Positions 26,804 through 34,638 of a DNA stretch of 64,000 bases are shown here, piece after piece. The translations under genes were made by a program, and so were the position numbers. The stretch is taken from assembly GCA_040769125.1 (NCBI GenBank), contig JAXGLO010000001.1:1116001-1180000 (forward strand), given 5' to 3'. Numbering within the stretch: position 1 is the stretch's first letter; each line of letters begins with the position of its first letter. The notes under the pieces were generated by a model, which made no database searches, had not been told where the DNA came from, and worked only from the letters and a program-made list of their open reading frames with translations. This stretch comes from CAIXSE01 sp040769125. Lineage in GTDB: Bacteria; Actinomycetota; Thermoleophilia; UBA2241.

Positions 26804-28207
26804 CTAGCAGAGCACGTCGCGCCGGCCAGCGCGAACTTTATCGATCATCTTCTGCGTGTGCGTGGCGCGCACGGGATCCATCTCGGCGATCTTGCGCGTG
26901 ATGAGCTCTTCGCCGATGGCCTTCGTCTCGTCGCTGCCGTAGTCGAGAAGGTACTCGAGGAAGGTGCTCAGGGCGTTGGGATCGCAGTGGTGCTTGATGT
27001 CGCCGGGCTTGGCGAGGTCCATGAAGTCCATGCCGGTGCGGCCGAGGCGGTAGCAGGCGGTGCAGAAGGACGGTACGTAGCCGAGTTCCGCGACGTCGCG
27101 GATGACCTCGTCCAGGGAGCGGTGGTCGCCGAGCTGGAACTGGGCCGCGTCGAACTGCTCGTCCTCCTCGTAGCCACCGGGGTTGGTGCGGCTGCCGGCG
27201 GAGATCTGGCTGACGCCGAGAGCGAATGTCTCGCGGCGGATGTTGGCCGTCTCGCGGGTGCTCATGATCAGGCCCGTATAGGGGACGGCCAGTCGCAGGA
27301 TGGCGATGATCTTGCGGAAGTCGATGTCGCTCACCGGCTGCGGCGGCTCGCTGGCCATGTCTGATCCGGAGGCGGGCTCGAGACGCGGCACGCTGATCGT
27401 GTGCGGCCCGACGCCGTAGGCGCGCTCCAGTTCGCGGATGTGCTGCATCATGGCGAGGATCTCGAAGCGCCAGTCGAAGAGCCCGAAGAGGACGCCGATG
27501 CCGACGTCGTCGATGCCGGCGGCCATGGCGCGGTGCATGCCGGTGACACGCCAGTTGTAGTCGCGTTTCTTGCCGCCCACGTGCACGGATTTGTAGGTGT
27601 CGCGGTGGTAGGTCTCCTGGAAGAGCTGGAAGGTGCCGATGCCCGTCGCCTTGAGGGCCTTGAAGTCGTCGACGCTGAGCGGCGCCACGTTGACGTTGAC
27701 GCGGCGTACTTCGCCGTTGCCGCGCTTGACGTCGTAGATGGTGGCGACGGAGTCGAGGATGTACTGGAAGCCCTGCTTCGGGTACGACTCGCCGGCCACG
27801 AGGAGCACGCGCTTGTGGCCCTCGTCGACCAGGATCTCGACTTCGCGGCGGATCTCCTCCTGCGTGAGCGCGCGGCGCTTGAGTTCCTTGTTGCGCGCGC
27901 GGTAGGCGCAGTAGAGGCAGTTGTTGGTGCAGAGGTTGCTGATGTAGAGCGGCGCGAAGAGGACCAGCCGCGCGCCGTAGATGGCGTCCTTGACGCTGCG
28001 GGCAGCGTCGAAGAGCTCGTGGAGGAGCTCGGGGTCGCTGATAGAGCTCAGCGTGGCAACTTCGTCCATTTCGAGTCCGCCGAGCTCACGTGCCTTGACC
28101 AGGATCTCGCGGATGCGGCCGGCGTCCTTGTTGTCCGCAGCCTTGAGGGCATCGCTGATACTGCTCTCTTCGATGAATGAACCGGTTTCGACAGGTTCCG
28201 CCGTCAT
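26804..28207 (-). CDS. hydG: [FeFe]-hydrogenase maturase HydG (radical SAM tyrosine lyase)
   Basis: The protein is 467 aa from the ATG at 28207 (MTAEPVETG), behind AGGGAG; an upstream start at 28285 adds 26 unconserved residues. The radical SAM motif is SNLCTNNCLYCAYRARN. The auxiliary C-terminal cluster has the HydG-specific spacing C-x2-C-x22-C (SFCTACYRLG ... KHHCDPN). HydG splits tyrosine to CO and CN- and builds the Fe(CO)2CN unit. It is the first gene of the maturation operon. Confidence 0.97.
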   Translation of the reverse strand: MTAEPVETGSFIEESSISDALKAADNKDAGRIREILVKARELGGLEMDEVATLSSISDPELLHELFDAARSVKDAIYGARLVLFAPLYISNLCTNNCLYCAYRARNKELKRRALTQEEIRREVEILVDEGHKRVLLVAGESYPKQGFQYILDSVATIYDVKRGNGEVRRVNVNVAPLSVDDFKALKATGIGTFQLFQETYHRDTYKSVHVGGKKRDYNWRVTGMHRAMAAGIDDVGIGVLFGLFDWRFEILAMMQHIRELERAYGVGPHTISVPRLEPASGSDMASEPPQPVSDIDFRKIIAILRLAVPYTGLIMSTRETANIRRETFALGVSQISAGSRTNPGGYEEDEQFDAAQFQLGDHRSLDEVIRDVAELGYVPSFCTACYRLGRTGMDFMDLAKPGDIKHHCDPNALSTFLEYLLDYGSDETKAIGEELITRKIAEMDPVRATHTQKMIDKVRAGRRDVLC

Positions 28208-28333
28208 GCGCCACTCCCTCGCTCGCCGCTCACAGCCGTGCCGATGGCCGTCGTGACTGGGATCTCCAACGAAAAGCCCGTCCACTCAATCAGCTCGGAC
28301 TCGGCGGTGATGCGTCCTTTGTGCAGTTAAATG

Positions 28334-28350
28334 ATACACCGCACGGTATA
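28334..28350 (-). promoter_or_regulatory. Candidate operator/promoter upstream of hydG
   Basis: An imperfect dyad atacaccgcacggtata lies 127 bp before the hydG start in an AT-richer patch. On the minus strand TTGTCT and TATCAT (about 15 bp apart) give a weak promoter. No Rex-type TTGTGA-6-TCACAA site is present here, so maturation and structural operons may be controlled differently. The rest of 28208-28652 has no gene. Confidence 0.3.
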
Positions 28351-28652
28351 GAGACAAACCTCGGGATCGCCAATGGATTTGCGGGCAGGGTCGTCGGTGG
28401 GGAGCTTGGCGCACGCCTTGGCGGCCGCCGGGTATTCGCCGGGCTTCTGGACGCCGCCGGCGTGATCCTCGTTGATGGAGTGACGGCCTTGGAGCACGTT
28501 CTGTGCACAATGGGGAAGAGGCCGCCGAGGCCGGTATAGGGCGATGGCGGCGCTTATGACGCGGTAGCCGGCGTTCTCGGGGCGAATCGACCGGTGTCGA
28601 TGAAACCGTCATCATCGTAGCGCCGTCGGCTACCGGATCGGTGCTGCGACGT

Positions 28653-28684
28653 GGCGGCGGCCCCGGGGGCCCGGGGCCGCCGCC
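28653..28684 (-). terminator. Perfect 14-bp hairpin after hydA
   Basis: Arms at 28653-28666 and 28671-28684 are exact complements around a 4-base loop, 44 bases beyond the hydA stop. There is no T tract, but the stem is entirely G/C and probably ends the hydrogenase structural operon. Confidence 0.6.
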
Positions 28685-28727
28685 ATGACAGGTGGACCTG
28701 CCGTGCCGCAGTGGTAGAAGAGTCCTC

Positions 28728-30503
28728 TTAGACGCGGCCCTTGTCTGCGTAGTGCGTGTGCAGGAGCTCGTGCGACAACTTGCCGCACGGTGCGCCGAGG
28801 TACTCGTCGTAGAGCGCACACACGGCCGGGTTCTCGTGCGACTGACGCAGCTCGCGCCCCTCGTCCTCACGGTAGATCGCCTCGATGCGCTTGCGGCGCA
28901 CCTCGTTGGTCGTGAAGCGAGGCTGGCCGCCGCCGCCGATGCAGCCGCCGGGGCAGGTCATGACCTCGATGAAGTGATACTCGGCCTCGCCGTCGCGCAC
29001 CTGGTCGATGACCTTCTGGGCGTTGCCCAGACCGTGTGCCACGGCGACCTTGAGGTCGACGCCTTCGAGGAAGGCCCAGTCGCCCTTGGCGCCGGTGATC
29101 TTCACGGTGGCGGACTTGATGCCCTCCAGGCCGGCGATCGGCTCGACGTGGAGATCTTCGAACGGGAACGGCGCCGAGTCGGTGACGATCGCCCAGGCCG
29201 TGCGCAGCGCGGCCTCCATCACGCCGCCGGTGTTGGCGAAGATGTCGGCAGCACCGGTGGAGATGCCGAGCGGGGCGTCCATCTCCTCGTCGGGCAGGGA
29301 GCGGAAGTCGATGCCCGCCTGCGTGATCATCGCGCCGAGCTCGCGCGTGGTGAGGACGATGTCGACGTCCTGGACGCCGCTGTCGTTCATCTCCGGACGC
29401 GCCGCCTCGAACTTCTTGGCGGTGCACGGCATGATCGACACGACCACCATGTCCTCGGCCTTCACGCCGATCTTCTCGGCGTAATAGGTCTTGGCCACCG
29501 CGCCGAACATCTGCTGCGGGCTCTTGCAGGTGGAGAGGTTGTCCAGCATGTCCGGGTTGAAGTGCTCCATGTAGTTGATCCACCCGGGCGAGCAGCTCGA
29601 GAACTGCGGCAGGGCGACCTTCTCACCGTCGACGAGCGCCTTCTTAAGCCGCACGAGCAGCTCGGTGCCTTCCTCCATGATGGTGAGGTCGGCCGTGAAG
29701 TCGGTGTCGAACACGGCGTCGAAGCCGAGTCTGCGCAGAGCGGCGACCATCTTGCCGGTCACCAGCGTGCCCGGCGGGTAGTCGAAGCACTCGCCGAGAG
29801 CGGCGCGAATGGCCGGTGCGGTCTGGACCACGACCGTCTTCGACGGATCCTCGAGAGCGTCCCACACGCGGTCGATGTCGTTGCGCTCGGTGATGGCGCC
29901 CACCGGGCACACGGCCGCGCACTGGCCGCACTGCACGCACACGACGTCGCTCAGGTTCTGGGCGAACGCCGGGCCGATCACGGTGGTGAAGCCGCGTCCC
30001 TGGGCGAACAGGGCGCCCACGCTCTGCACCTCGTTGCACACCGTTACGCAGCGGCGGCAGTTGATGCACTTGCCCGTATCGCGCACGAGGGCAGGCGTGC
30101 TGGCCTCGACCATCCGGAACGTCTTCTCGCCCTCGTACGTGATCTTCTCGACGCCCATCTCGGCCGCCAGGCTACGGAGCTCGCAGTCGGCGGAGCGGTT
30201 GCACACCTGGCAGTCGCCGTCGTGCTCCGAGAGGAGCAGCTCAACGACCGTCTTGCGGGCGTTGCGTGCCTTGGCGCTGTTGGTGCGCACCACCATGCCG
30301 TCGGTGGCCGGCATGCTGCACGACGCGACCAGCGTGCGGGCGCCTTCGACCTCGACGAGGCAGACCCGGCAGGCGCCGATGCACTGGAGGTCTTCGAGGT
30401 AGCACAGTGTCGGGATCTTGATCCCTGCCTGGCGGGCCGCCTGGAGCACCGTGGTGCCCTCAGGGACCTCGACCTTGGTGTTGTCAATGGTGAGGGTTGG
30501 CAT
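28728..30503 (-). CDS. hydA: [FeFe]-hydrogenase catalytic subunit HydA (multimeric, group A3-like)
   Basis: The protein is 591 aa. The N-terminal [2Fe-2S] domain has CYLEDLQCIGACRVC, then a His/Cys cluster region (DCQVCNRSADCELR), two [4Fe-4S] ferredoxin motifs (CINCRRCVTVC, CVQCGQCAAVCP) and the H-cluster domain. H-cluster motifs are L1 SSCSPGWINY, L2 MPCTAKKFEA and L3 TCPGGCIGGGGQP. In L1, Ser occupies the position held by the proton-relay Cys in monomeric enzymes such as CpI. The C-terminus is extended like subunits of NAD-linked complexes. It lies 3 bp after hydB. Confidence 0.95.
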   Translation of the reverse strand: MPTLTIDNTKVEVPEGTTVLQAARQAGIKIPTLCYLEDLQCIGACRVCLVEVEGARTLVASCSMPATDGMVVRTNSAKARNARKTVVELLLSEHDGDCQVCNRSADCELRSLAAEMGVEKITYEGEKTFRMVEASTPALVRDTGKCINCRRCVTVCNEVQSVGALFAQGRGFTTVIGPAFAQNLSDVVCVQCGQCAAVCPVGAITERNDIDRVWDALEDPSKTVVVQTAPAIRAALGECFDYPPGTLVTGKMVAALRRLGFDAVFDTDFTADLTIMEEGTELLVRLKKALVDGEKVALPQFSSCSPGWINYMEHFNPDMLDNLSTCKSPQQMFGAVAKTYYAEKIGVKAEDMVVVSIMPCTAKKFEAARPEMNDSGVQDVDIVLTTRELGAMITQAGIDFRSLPDEEMDAPLGISTGAADIFANTGGVMEAALRTAWAIVTDSAPFPFEDLHVEPIAGLEGIKSATVKITGAKGDWAFLEGVDLKVAVAHGLGNAQKVIDQVRDGEAEYHFIEVMTCPGGCIGGGGQPRFTTNEVRRKRIEAIYREDEGRELRQSHENPAVCALYDEYLGAPCGKLSHELLHTHYADKGRV

Positions 30504-30506
30504 CCT

Positions 30507-33500
30507 TCAGCACTCCTTCGAGCAGTACTTGCCATAGTCGCAGCGCAGGCACCGCTTCGCCTCGGCGATGGCGACCTGGGCGGCCCAGTTGAGCTCGACT
30601 TCGTCGAAGTTGGACACACGCTCTGCTGCGGGAAGCTCTTCGATCTCGTGACGCTGCACGGGGTCCGGATCGGCGTCCGGGTCGAAGAATGTGGGCGGCT
30701 CGATGTCGCGCCGCCAGAAGGCGTGGTTGGCGCCGGTGAGGAACTCGTCGATGCCGGCTGCCGCACGCTCGCCGGCACCGATCGCTTCGACGACCGACGA
30801 CGGTCCTGTGGCGGCGTCGCCGCCTGAGAAGACCCACTCGACCGAGGTCTGGCCGCTCTTGGCATCGGCTGCGAGGTAGCCCCAGCGGTTGAGCTCGACC
30901 GAGGTGCCGTCCATGAGCCCGGCGGCGTCGAGCTTCTGGCCGATGGCGGCGATCACGGTGTCGGCCTCGACCACGAACTCCGGGTTGGTGCCGGCCACAG
31001 GGCGGCGACGGCCGCTCTTGTCGTAGTCGCCGAGGACCATTCCCTTGCAGCGGACGCCGGTGACCTTGCCGTCGGCGTCGCGGAGGATCTCCTCCGGGGC
31101 CACGAGGGTCATGATCTCGATGCCCTCGAGGTCGGCGGCGTCGACTTCCTCGCCCCACGCGGGCATCTGGGCGCGTGTGCGACGGTAGAGGATCTTGACG
31201 GACTCGGCGCCGAGGCGAAGAACGGTGCGGGCGGCGTCGATGGCCGCGTTGCCGCCGCCGATCACGGCGACGTTCTTGCCCACGGTGGCCTGCCCGGTGA
31301 GGTTGTACTGCTTGAGGAAGGAGAGCCCGTCGTAGACGCCGGGGCCGTCCTCGCCGGGGACGCCGATGCCCATGCCTTGCGGGGCGCCGACGGCCACGAA
31401 CACGGCCTCGTAGCCCTCATCCTTGAGGCTCTGGAGCGTGAAGTCGCGGCCCAGGGCCTTGCCGTACTCGAAGCGCACGCCCATGTTGGCGATCATCTCG
31501 ACCTCGCGCTCGAGCTCGACGCGCGGCAGCCGGTAGGCGGGGATGGCCTGCACCAGCATGCCACCGGCCTTGTTCTCGGCCTCGAACACGACCGGCTTGT
31601 AGCCCAGGCGGGCGAGGAAGTAGGCCGCGGAGAGGCCGGCGGGGCCGGATCCGACGATGGCTACCTTGCGGGCGGCGTTCTCGGCGTTCTCGCGAATCTC
31701 CGGGAGCTGTACGTCTTTCTCCTGCTCGACCATGAAGCGCTTGATCTGACGGATCGCCAGGGCGCCGTCGAGGCCCTCGCGCATGCACTTGCTCTCGCAG
31801 GGATGGAAGCAGACGCGGGCGCAGACGCTGGCCAGCGGGTTGCGCTCGCGGTGCATCCGGAGGGCTTCGTCGTAGCGCTCCTCACCCACGAGGCTCACGA
31901 AGCCGGGGATGTTGACGCTCGCCGGGCAGGCGTTGGTGCAGCGCGCCGTGAACATCGTGGCGCAGACGCCGGCCTCACAGTACTTGTCCTTGATGTGGGC
32001 CTCGTACTCGTGGCGGAAGTGCCGGATCGTCGAGAGCACGGGGTTAGCTGCCGTCTGGCCCAGTCCGCAGAGGGACGCCTGGCTGATGGTCTCGCCCAGG
32101 GCGACCAGGCGCTCGATGTCGCCCTCCTCGCCCTCACCGTGGCAGATGCGCTCGATGATCTCGAGCATGCGCTTGGTGCCGACGCGGCACGGCGGGCACT
32201 TGCCGCAGCTCTCCTCCTGGGTGAACTCGAGGAAGAAGCGGGCGATGTCGACCATGCAGGTGTCGTCGTCCATGACGACCACACCGCCGGAGCCCATGAT
32301 CGCGCCGAGCTCCTGGAGGGCAGCGTAGTCGACCGGCACGCTGAGGTGCTGCCGCGGGATGCAGCCGCCCGACGGTCCGCCGAGCTGGGCGGCCTTGAAG
32401 GGCTTCCCGCCGGGGATGCCGCCGCCGACCTCGTAGACCAGCTCGCCGAGCTGCATGCCGATCGGCACCTCGACCAGACCGGTGTTCTCTACGTTGCCGC
32501 CGAGGGCGAAGATCTTGGTTCCCTTGCTGTCCTCGGTGCCGATGCCCGCAAACCACTCGGAGCCGTAGAGGATGATGGGGGCGATGTTGGCGAACGTCTC
32601 GACGTTGTTGAGCACGCTCGGCTTGCCCCACAGGCCGGAGACCGCCGGGAAAGGCGGCCGCGGCCGCGGCTCGCCACGGTTGCCCTCGATCGAGGTTATA
32701 AGGGCGGTTTCCTCGCCACATACGAATGCGCCCGAGCCCATGCGGATCTCGAGGTCGAAGGCGAAGCCGCTGCCCATGACGTTGTCGCCCAGCAGGCCGT
32801 ACTCGCGGGCCTGGCCGAGGGCGTGCTGGAGACGCTCCACGGCGAGCGGGTACTCGGCGCGGACGTACACATAGCCCTGGTGGGCGCCGATCGCGTAGGC
32901 GCCGATCGCCATGCCCTCGATGAGGGAGTGGGGATCGCCTTCGAGCACGGAGCGGTCCATGAAAGCGCCGGGATCGCCCTCGTCGGCGTTGCAGAGGATG
33001 TACTTGGTGTCGTTCACCTGATCCTTGGCGAAGCGCCACTTGATGCCGGTGGGGAAGCCGGCGCCGCCGCGGCCGCGCAGGCCGCTGGCCAGAACCTCGT
33101 CGACGACCTGATCGGGGGTCATCTCCGTGAGGGCCTTGCCGAGAGCCTGGTAGCCATCGCGGGCGAAGTACTCCTCGATGCAGCGGGGATTGATGATGCC
33201 CGAGTTGCGCAGCACCGTCTTGACCTGGCGGCTGAAGAACGGGATGTCGTCCATCCCGGGCTGGGTCTCGCCGGTGTCGGGATCGTGGCTCACGAGGCGC
33301 TCGACGATGCGGCCGTTGACGAGATGCTCCTCGACGATCTCGGGGACGTCGTCGACGCCCACCGTCTGGTAGAACACGCCGTCGGGGTAGACGAGCGCGA
33401 CCGGACCCTGCACGCAGGGGCCGAGGCAGCCGGTCTCGACGACCTCGATCTCGTCGGCGAGGCCGCGATTGGCGAGCTCGGCACGGACCGCCTTGCTCAC

Positions 33501-33659
33501 CTCAAGCGCGCCGGAGGCGATACATCCGCCGCCAGTGCAGATCAGGAAGTGACATCTCGCATCAGCCGTCTTGCCGCGGCCCTCACGCAGGCCGATCTTG
33601 GCCTTGGCCTTCTCGGCGAGCGCCTTGAGCTGGTCGGGGCTGGTGAACTTCTCGGCCAT
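30507..33659 (-). CDS. hydB: HydB (NuoF-like NADH/FMN subunit) fused to a GltD-like flavoprotein
   Basis: The protein is 1050 aa from the ATG at 33659. Residues about 20-110 form a thioredoxin-like [2Fe-2S] domain (CTGGGC ... CLGPC). Residues 115-560 are NuoF-like, with RGRGGAGFPTGIKW, CNADEGDPGAFMD and the ESCGKCPPCRVG ... SLCGLG cluster. From about 590 a GltD-type module follows: N-terminal cysteines (CTNACPASVNIPGF, CARVCFHPCESKC), a FAD site (VAIVGSGPAGLSAAY) and an NAD(P) site (VAVIGGGNAAIDAA). Plain HydB lacks the last 450 residues. The extra flavin and pyridine-nucleotide site could be a second electron entry point. The start is 2 bp after hydC. Confidence 0.93.
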   Translation of the reverse strand: MAEKFTSPDQLKALAEKAKAKIGLREGRGKTADARCHFLICTGGGCIASGALEVSKAVRAELANRGLADEIEVVETGCLGPCVQGPVALVYPDGVFYQTVGVDDVPEIVEEHLVNGRIVERLVSHDPDTGETQPGMDDIPFFSRQVKTVLRNSGIINPRCIEEYFARDGYQALGKALTEMTPDQVVDEVLASGLRGRGGAGFPTGIKWRFAKDQVNDTKYILCNADEGDPGAFMDRSVLEGDPHSLIEGMAIGAYAIGAHQGYVYVRAEYPLAVERLQHALGQAREYGLLGDNVMGSGFAFDLEIRMGSGAFVCGEETALITSIEGNRGEPRPRPPFPAVSGLWGKPSVLNNVETFANIAPIILYGSEWFAGIGTEDSKGTKIFALGGNVENTGLVEVPIGMQLGELVYEVGGGIPGGKPFKAAQLGGPSGGCIPRQHLSVPVDYAALQELGAIMGSGGVVVMDDDTCMVDIARFFLEFTQEESCGKCPPCRVGTKRMLEIIERICHGEGEEGDIERLVALGETISQASLCGLGQTAANPVLSTIRHFRHEYEAHIKDKYCEAGVCATMFTARCTNACPASVNIPGFVSLVGEERYDEALRMHRERNPLASVCARVCFHPCESKCMREGLDGALAIRQIKRFMVEQEKDVQLPEIRENAENAARKVAIVGSGPAGLSAAYFLARLGYKPVVFEAENKAGGMLVQAIPAYRLPRVELEREVEMIANMGVRFEYGKALGRDFTLQSLKDEGYEAVFVAVGAPQGMGIGVPGEDGPGVYDGLSFLKQYNLTGQATVGKNVAVIGGGNAAIDAARTVLRLGAESVKILYRRTRAQMPAWGEEVDAADLEGIEIMTLVAPEEILRDADGKVTGVRCKGMVLGDYDKSGRRRPVAGTNPEFVVEADTVIAAIGQKLDAAGLMDGTSVELNRWGYLAADAKSGQTSVEWVFSGGDAATGPSSVVEAIGAGERAAAGIDEFLTGANHAFWRRDIEPPTFFDPDADPDPVQRHEIEELPAAERVSNFDEVELNWAAQVAIAEAKRCLRCDYGKYCSKEC

Positions 33660-33661
33660 TG

Positions 33662-34204
33662 TCAGACGCTCCTTCCGGCGAGAACGGGCTCCTCCACGTA
33701 CTGGGCGATGATCTCGCCGACGCGCTTCGGCTTCACGCGGTGATGGACGTCGTCGTCGACGGTGATCACCGGGGCGAGGCCGCACGCGCCGAAGCAGCGC
33801 GCGATCTCGAGGGAGAACTCCCGATCCTCGGTCGTGCCGCCGATGTCGATGCCGAGCTCCTCCTTGAAGGCATCGAGCACCTGGACGCCGCCGCGTACAT
33901 AGCAGGCCGTGCCCATGCAGATGCGGATGAGATGCTTGCCGCGCGGCACGGTCGTGAAGAACGAGTAGAAGCCGACGACTCCGGCGACTTCGCTGTACGA
34001 CTTGCGGAGCTCTTTGGCGATGTGCTTGAGGGCGACCTCGGGCAGGTAGCCGAAGATCCCCTGGGCGAGCTGAAGCACCGGGATGAGAGCGCCGGGCTTC
34101 CCCTTGTACTCAGCGATGACGGCGTCCAGGCGCGCGAGGAGCTCCTCTTCCGTCGGCTCCTCTCCGCAACACTGGCACGTGTGCGTCTTCACTTCTTCAC
34201 TCAT
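33662..34204 (-). CDS. hydC: HydC (NuoE-like [2Fe-2S] subunit)
   Basis: The protein is 180 aa. After a short Cys-containing head (CQCCGEEP) comes the NuoE fold: GALIPVLQLAQGIFGYLPE, VAGVVGFYSFF, and the [2Fe-2S] ligands CMGTAC and CFGACGLAP. With HydB it forms the NADH-oxidising arm of trimeric hydrogenases. The N-terminal CxC pair is not a standard NuoE feature and may hold a metal. It is followed 2 bp later by hydB. Confidence 0.93.
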   Translation of the reverse strand: MSEEVKTHTCQCCGEEPTEEELLARLDAVIAEYKGKPGALIPVLQLAQGIFGYLPEVALKHIAKELRKSYSEVAGVVGFYSFFTTVPRGKHLIRICMGTACYVRGGVQVLDAFKEELGIDIGGTTEDREFSLEIARCFGACGLAPVITVDDDVHHRVKPKRVGEIIAQYVEEPVLAGRSV

Positions 34205-34234
34205 TGGCCTCTCCTTAGCCTGGGTCGTCTGCGC

Positions 34235-34636
34235 TCAGCTTGGCAGATTGGTGACGGTCGGTCGGGTCAGGGCGTCCTGGTTGTGGGAGTTCATCGCCAC
34301 ATCGCCCAGCGGCGGACGGTCGACGTTGCTGAGGTTCATCCATGCCTGGACCGAGACCCCCCCGAGTGTTTCGGATCTGCCGAGGGCGGGCCCTCCGCCG
34401 GCGGACTCGGCCGCCTGCCGGAAGAGGCTCAGCCCCAGGCCGACCTTCTTGTCGTACTTCGTCGTGAAGAACGGATCAAGGGCCTGGCCCGGTGAGACCG
34501 GTAGACCGGGCCCGTCGTCCTGCACGATGATCGTCAGTGTATCGTTGGAACGATCGGCGTCAATCGCGAGGGGGACGGTGCGGGCGCCCGCACTCGTGAA
34601 TTCGCCGCTGTCGATGCCGTAGTCGAGGCGCTGCAC
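34235..34636 (-). CDS. Small HATPase_c (histidine-kinase-like ATPase) protein of the hydrogenase operon
   Basis: The protein is 133 aa from the GTG at 34636, with AAGGAG in the 3' end of rex; a longer frame begins at 34687 inside rex. The Bergerat-fold G boxes are clear: VQDDGPGLPV (G1), then DPFFTTKYDKKVGLGLSLFR (F box and G2). The C-terminal NLSNVDRPPLGDV segment is shared with small ATPases found beside hydABC in clostridia. There is no dimerisation or phospho-acceptor His domain. The N-box Asn is not evident (SGEFTSAG in its place), so Mg-ATP binding may be altered. Confidence 0.75.
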   Translation of the reverse strand: MQRLDYGIDSGEFTSAGARTVPLAIDADRSNDTLTIIVQDDGPGLPVSPGQALDPFFTTKYDKKVGLGLSLFRQAAESAGGGPALGRSETLGGVSVQAWMNLSNVDRPPLGDVAMNSHNQDALTRPTVTNLPS

Positions 34637-34638
34637 GG

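Noticed and set aside
28311..28345. Possible Rex site upstream of hydG (TTTGTG ... ACACCG)
   Set aside because: The two halves are 13 bp apart and imperfect, unlike the 6-bp spacing of the good site at 35731-35748.
28692..33743. Two long plus-strand open frames (711 and 788 codons) across hydA and hydB
   Set aside because: They are antisense to highly conserved FeS subunits. No motif and no ribosome-binding site support them.
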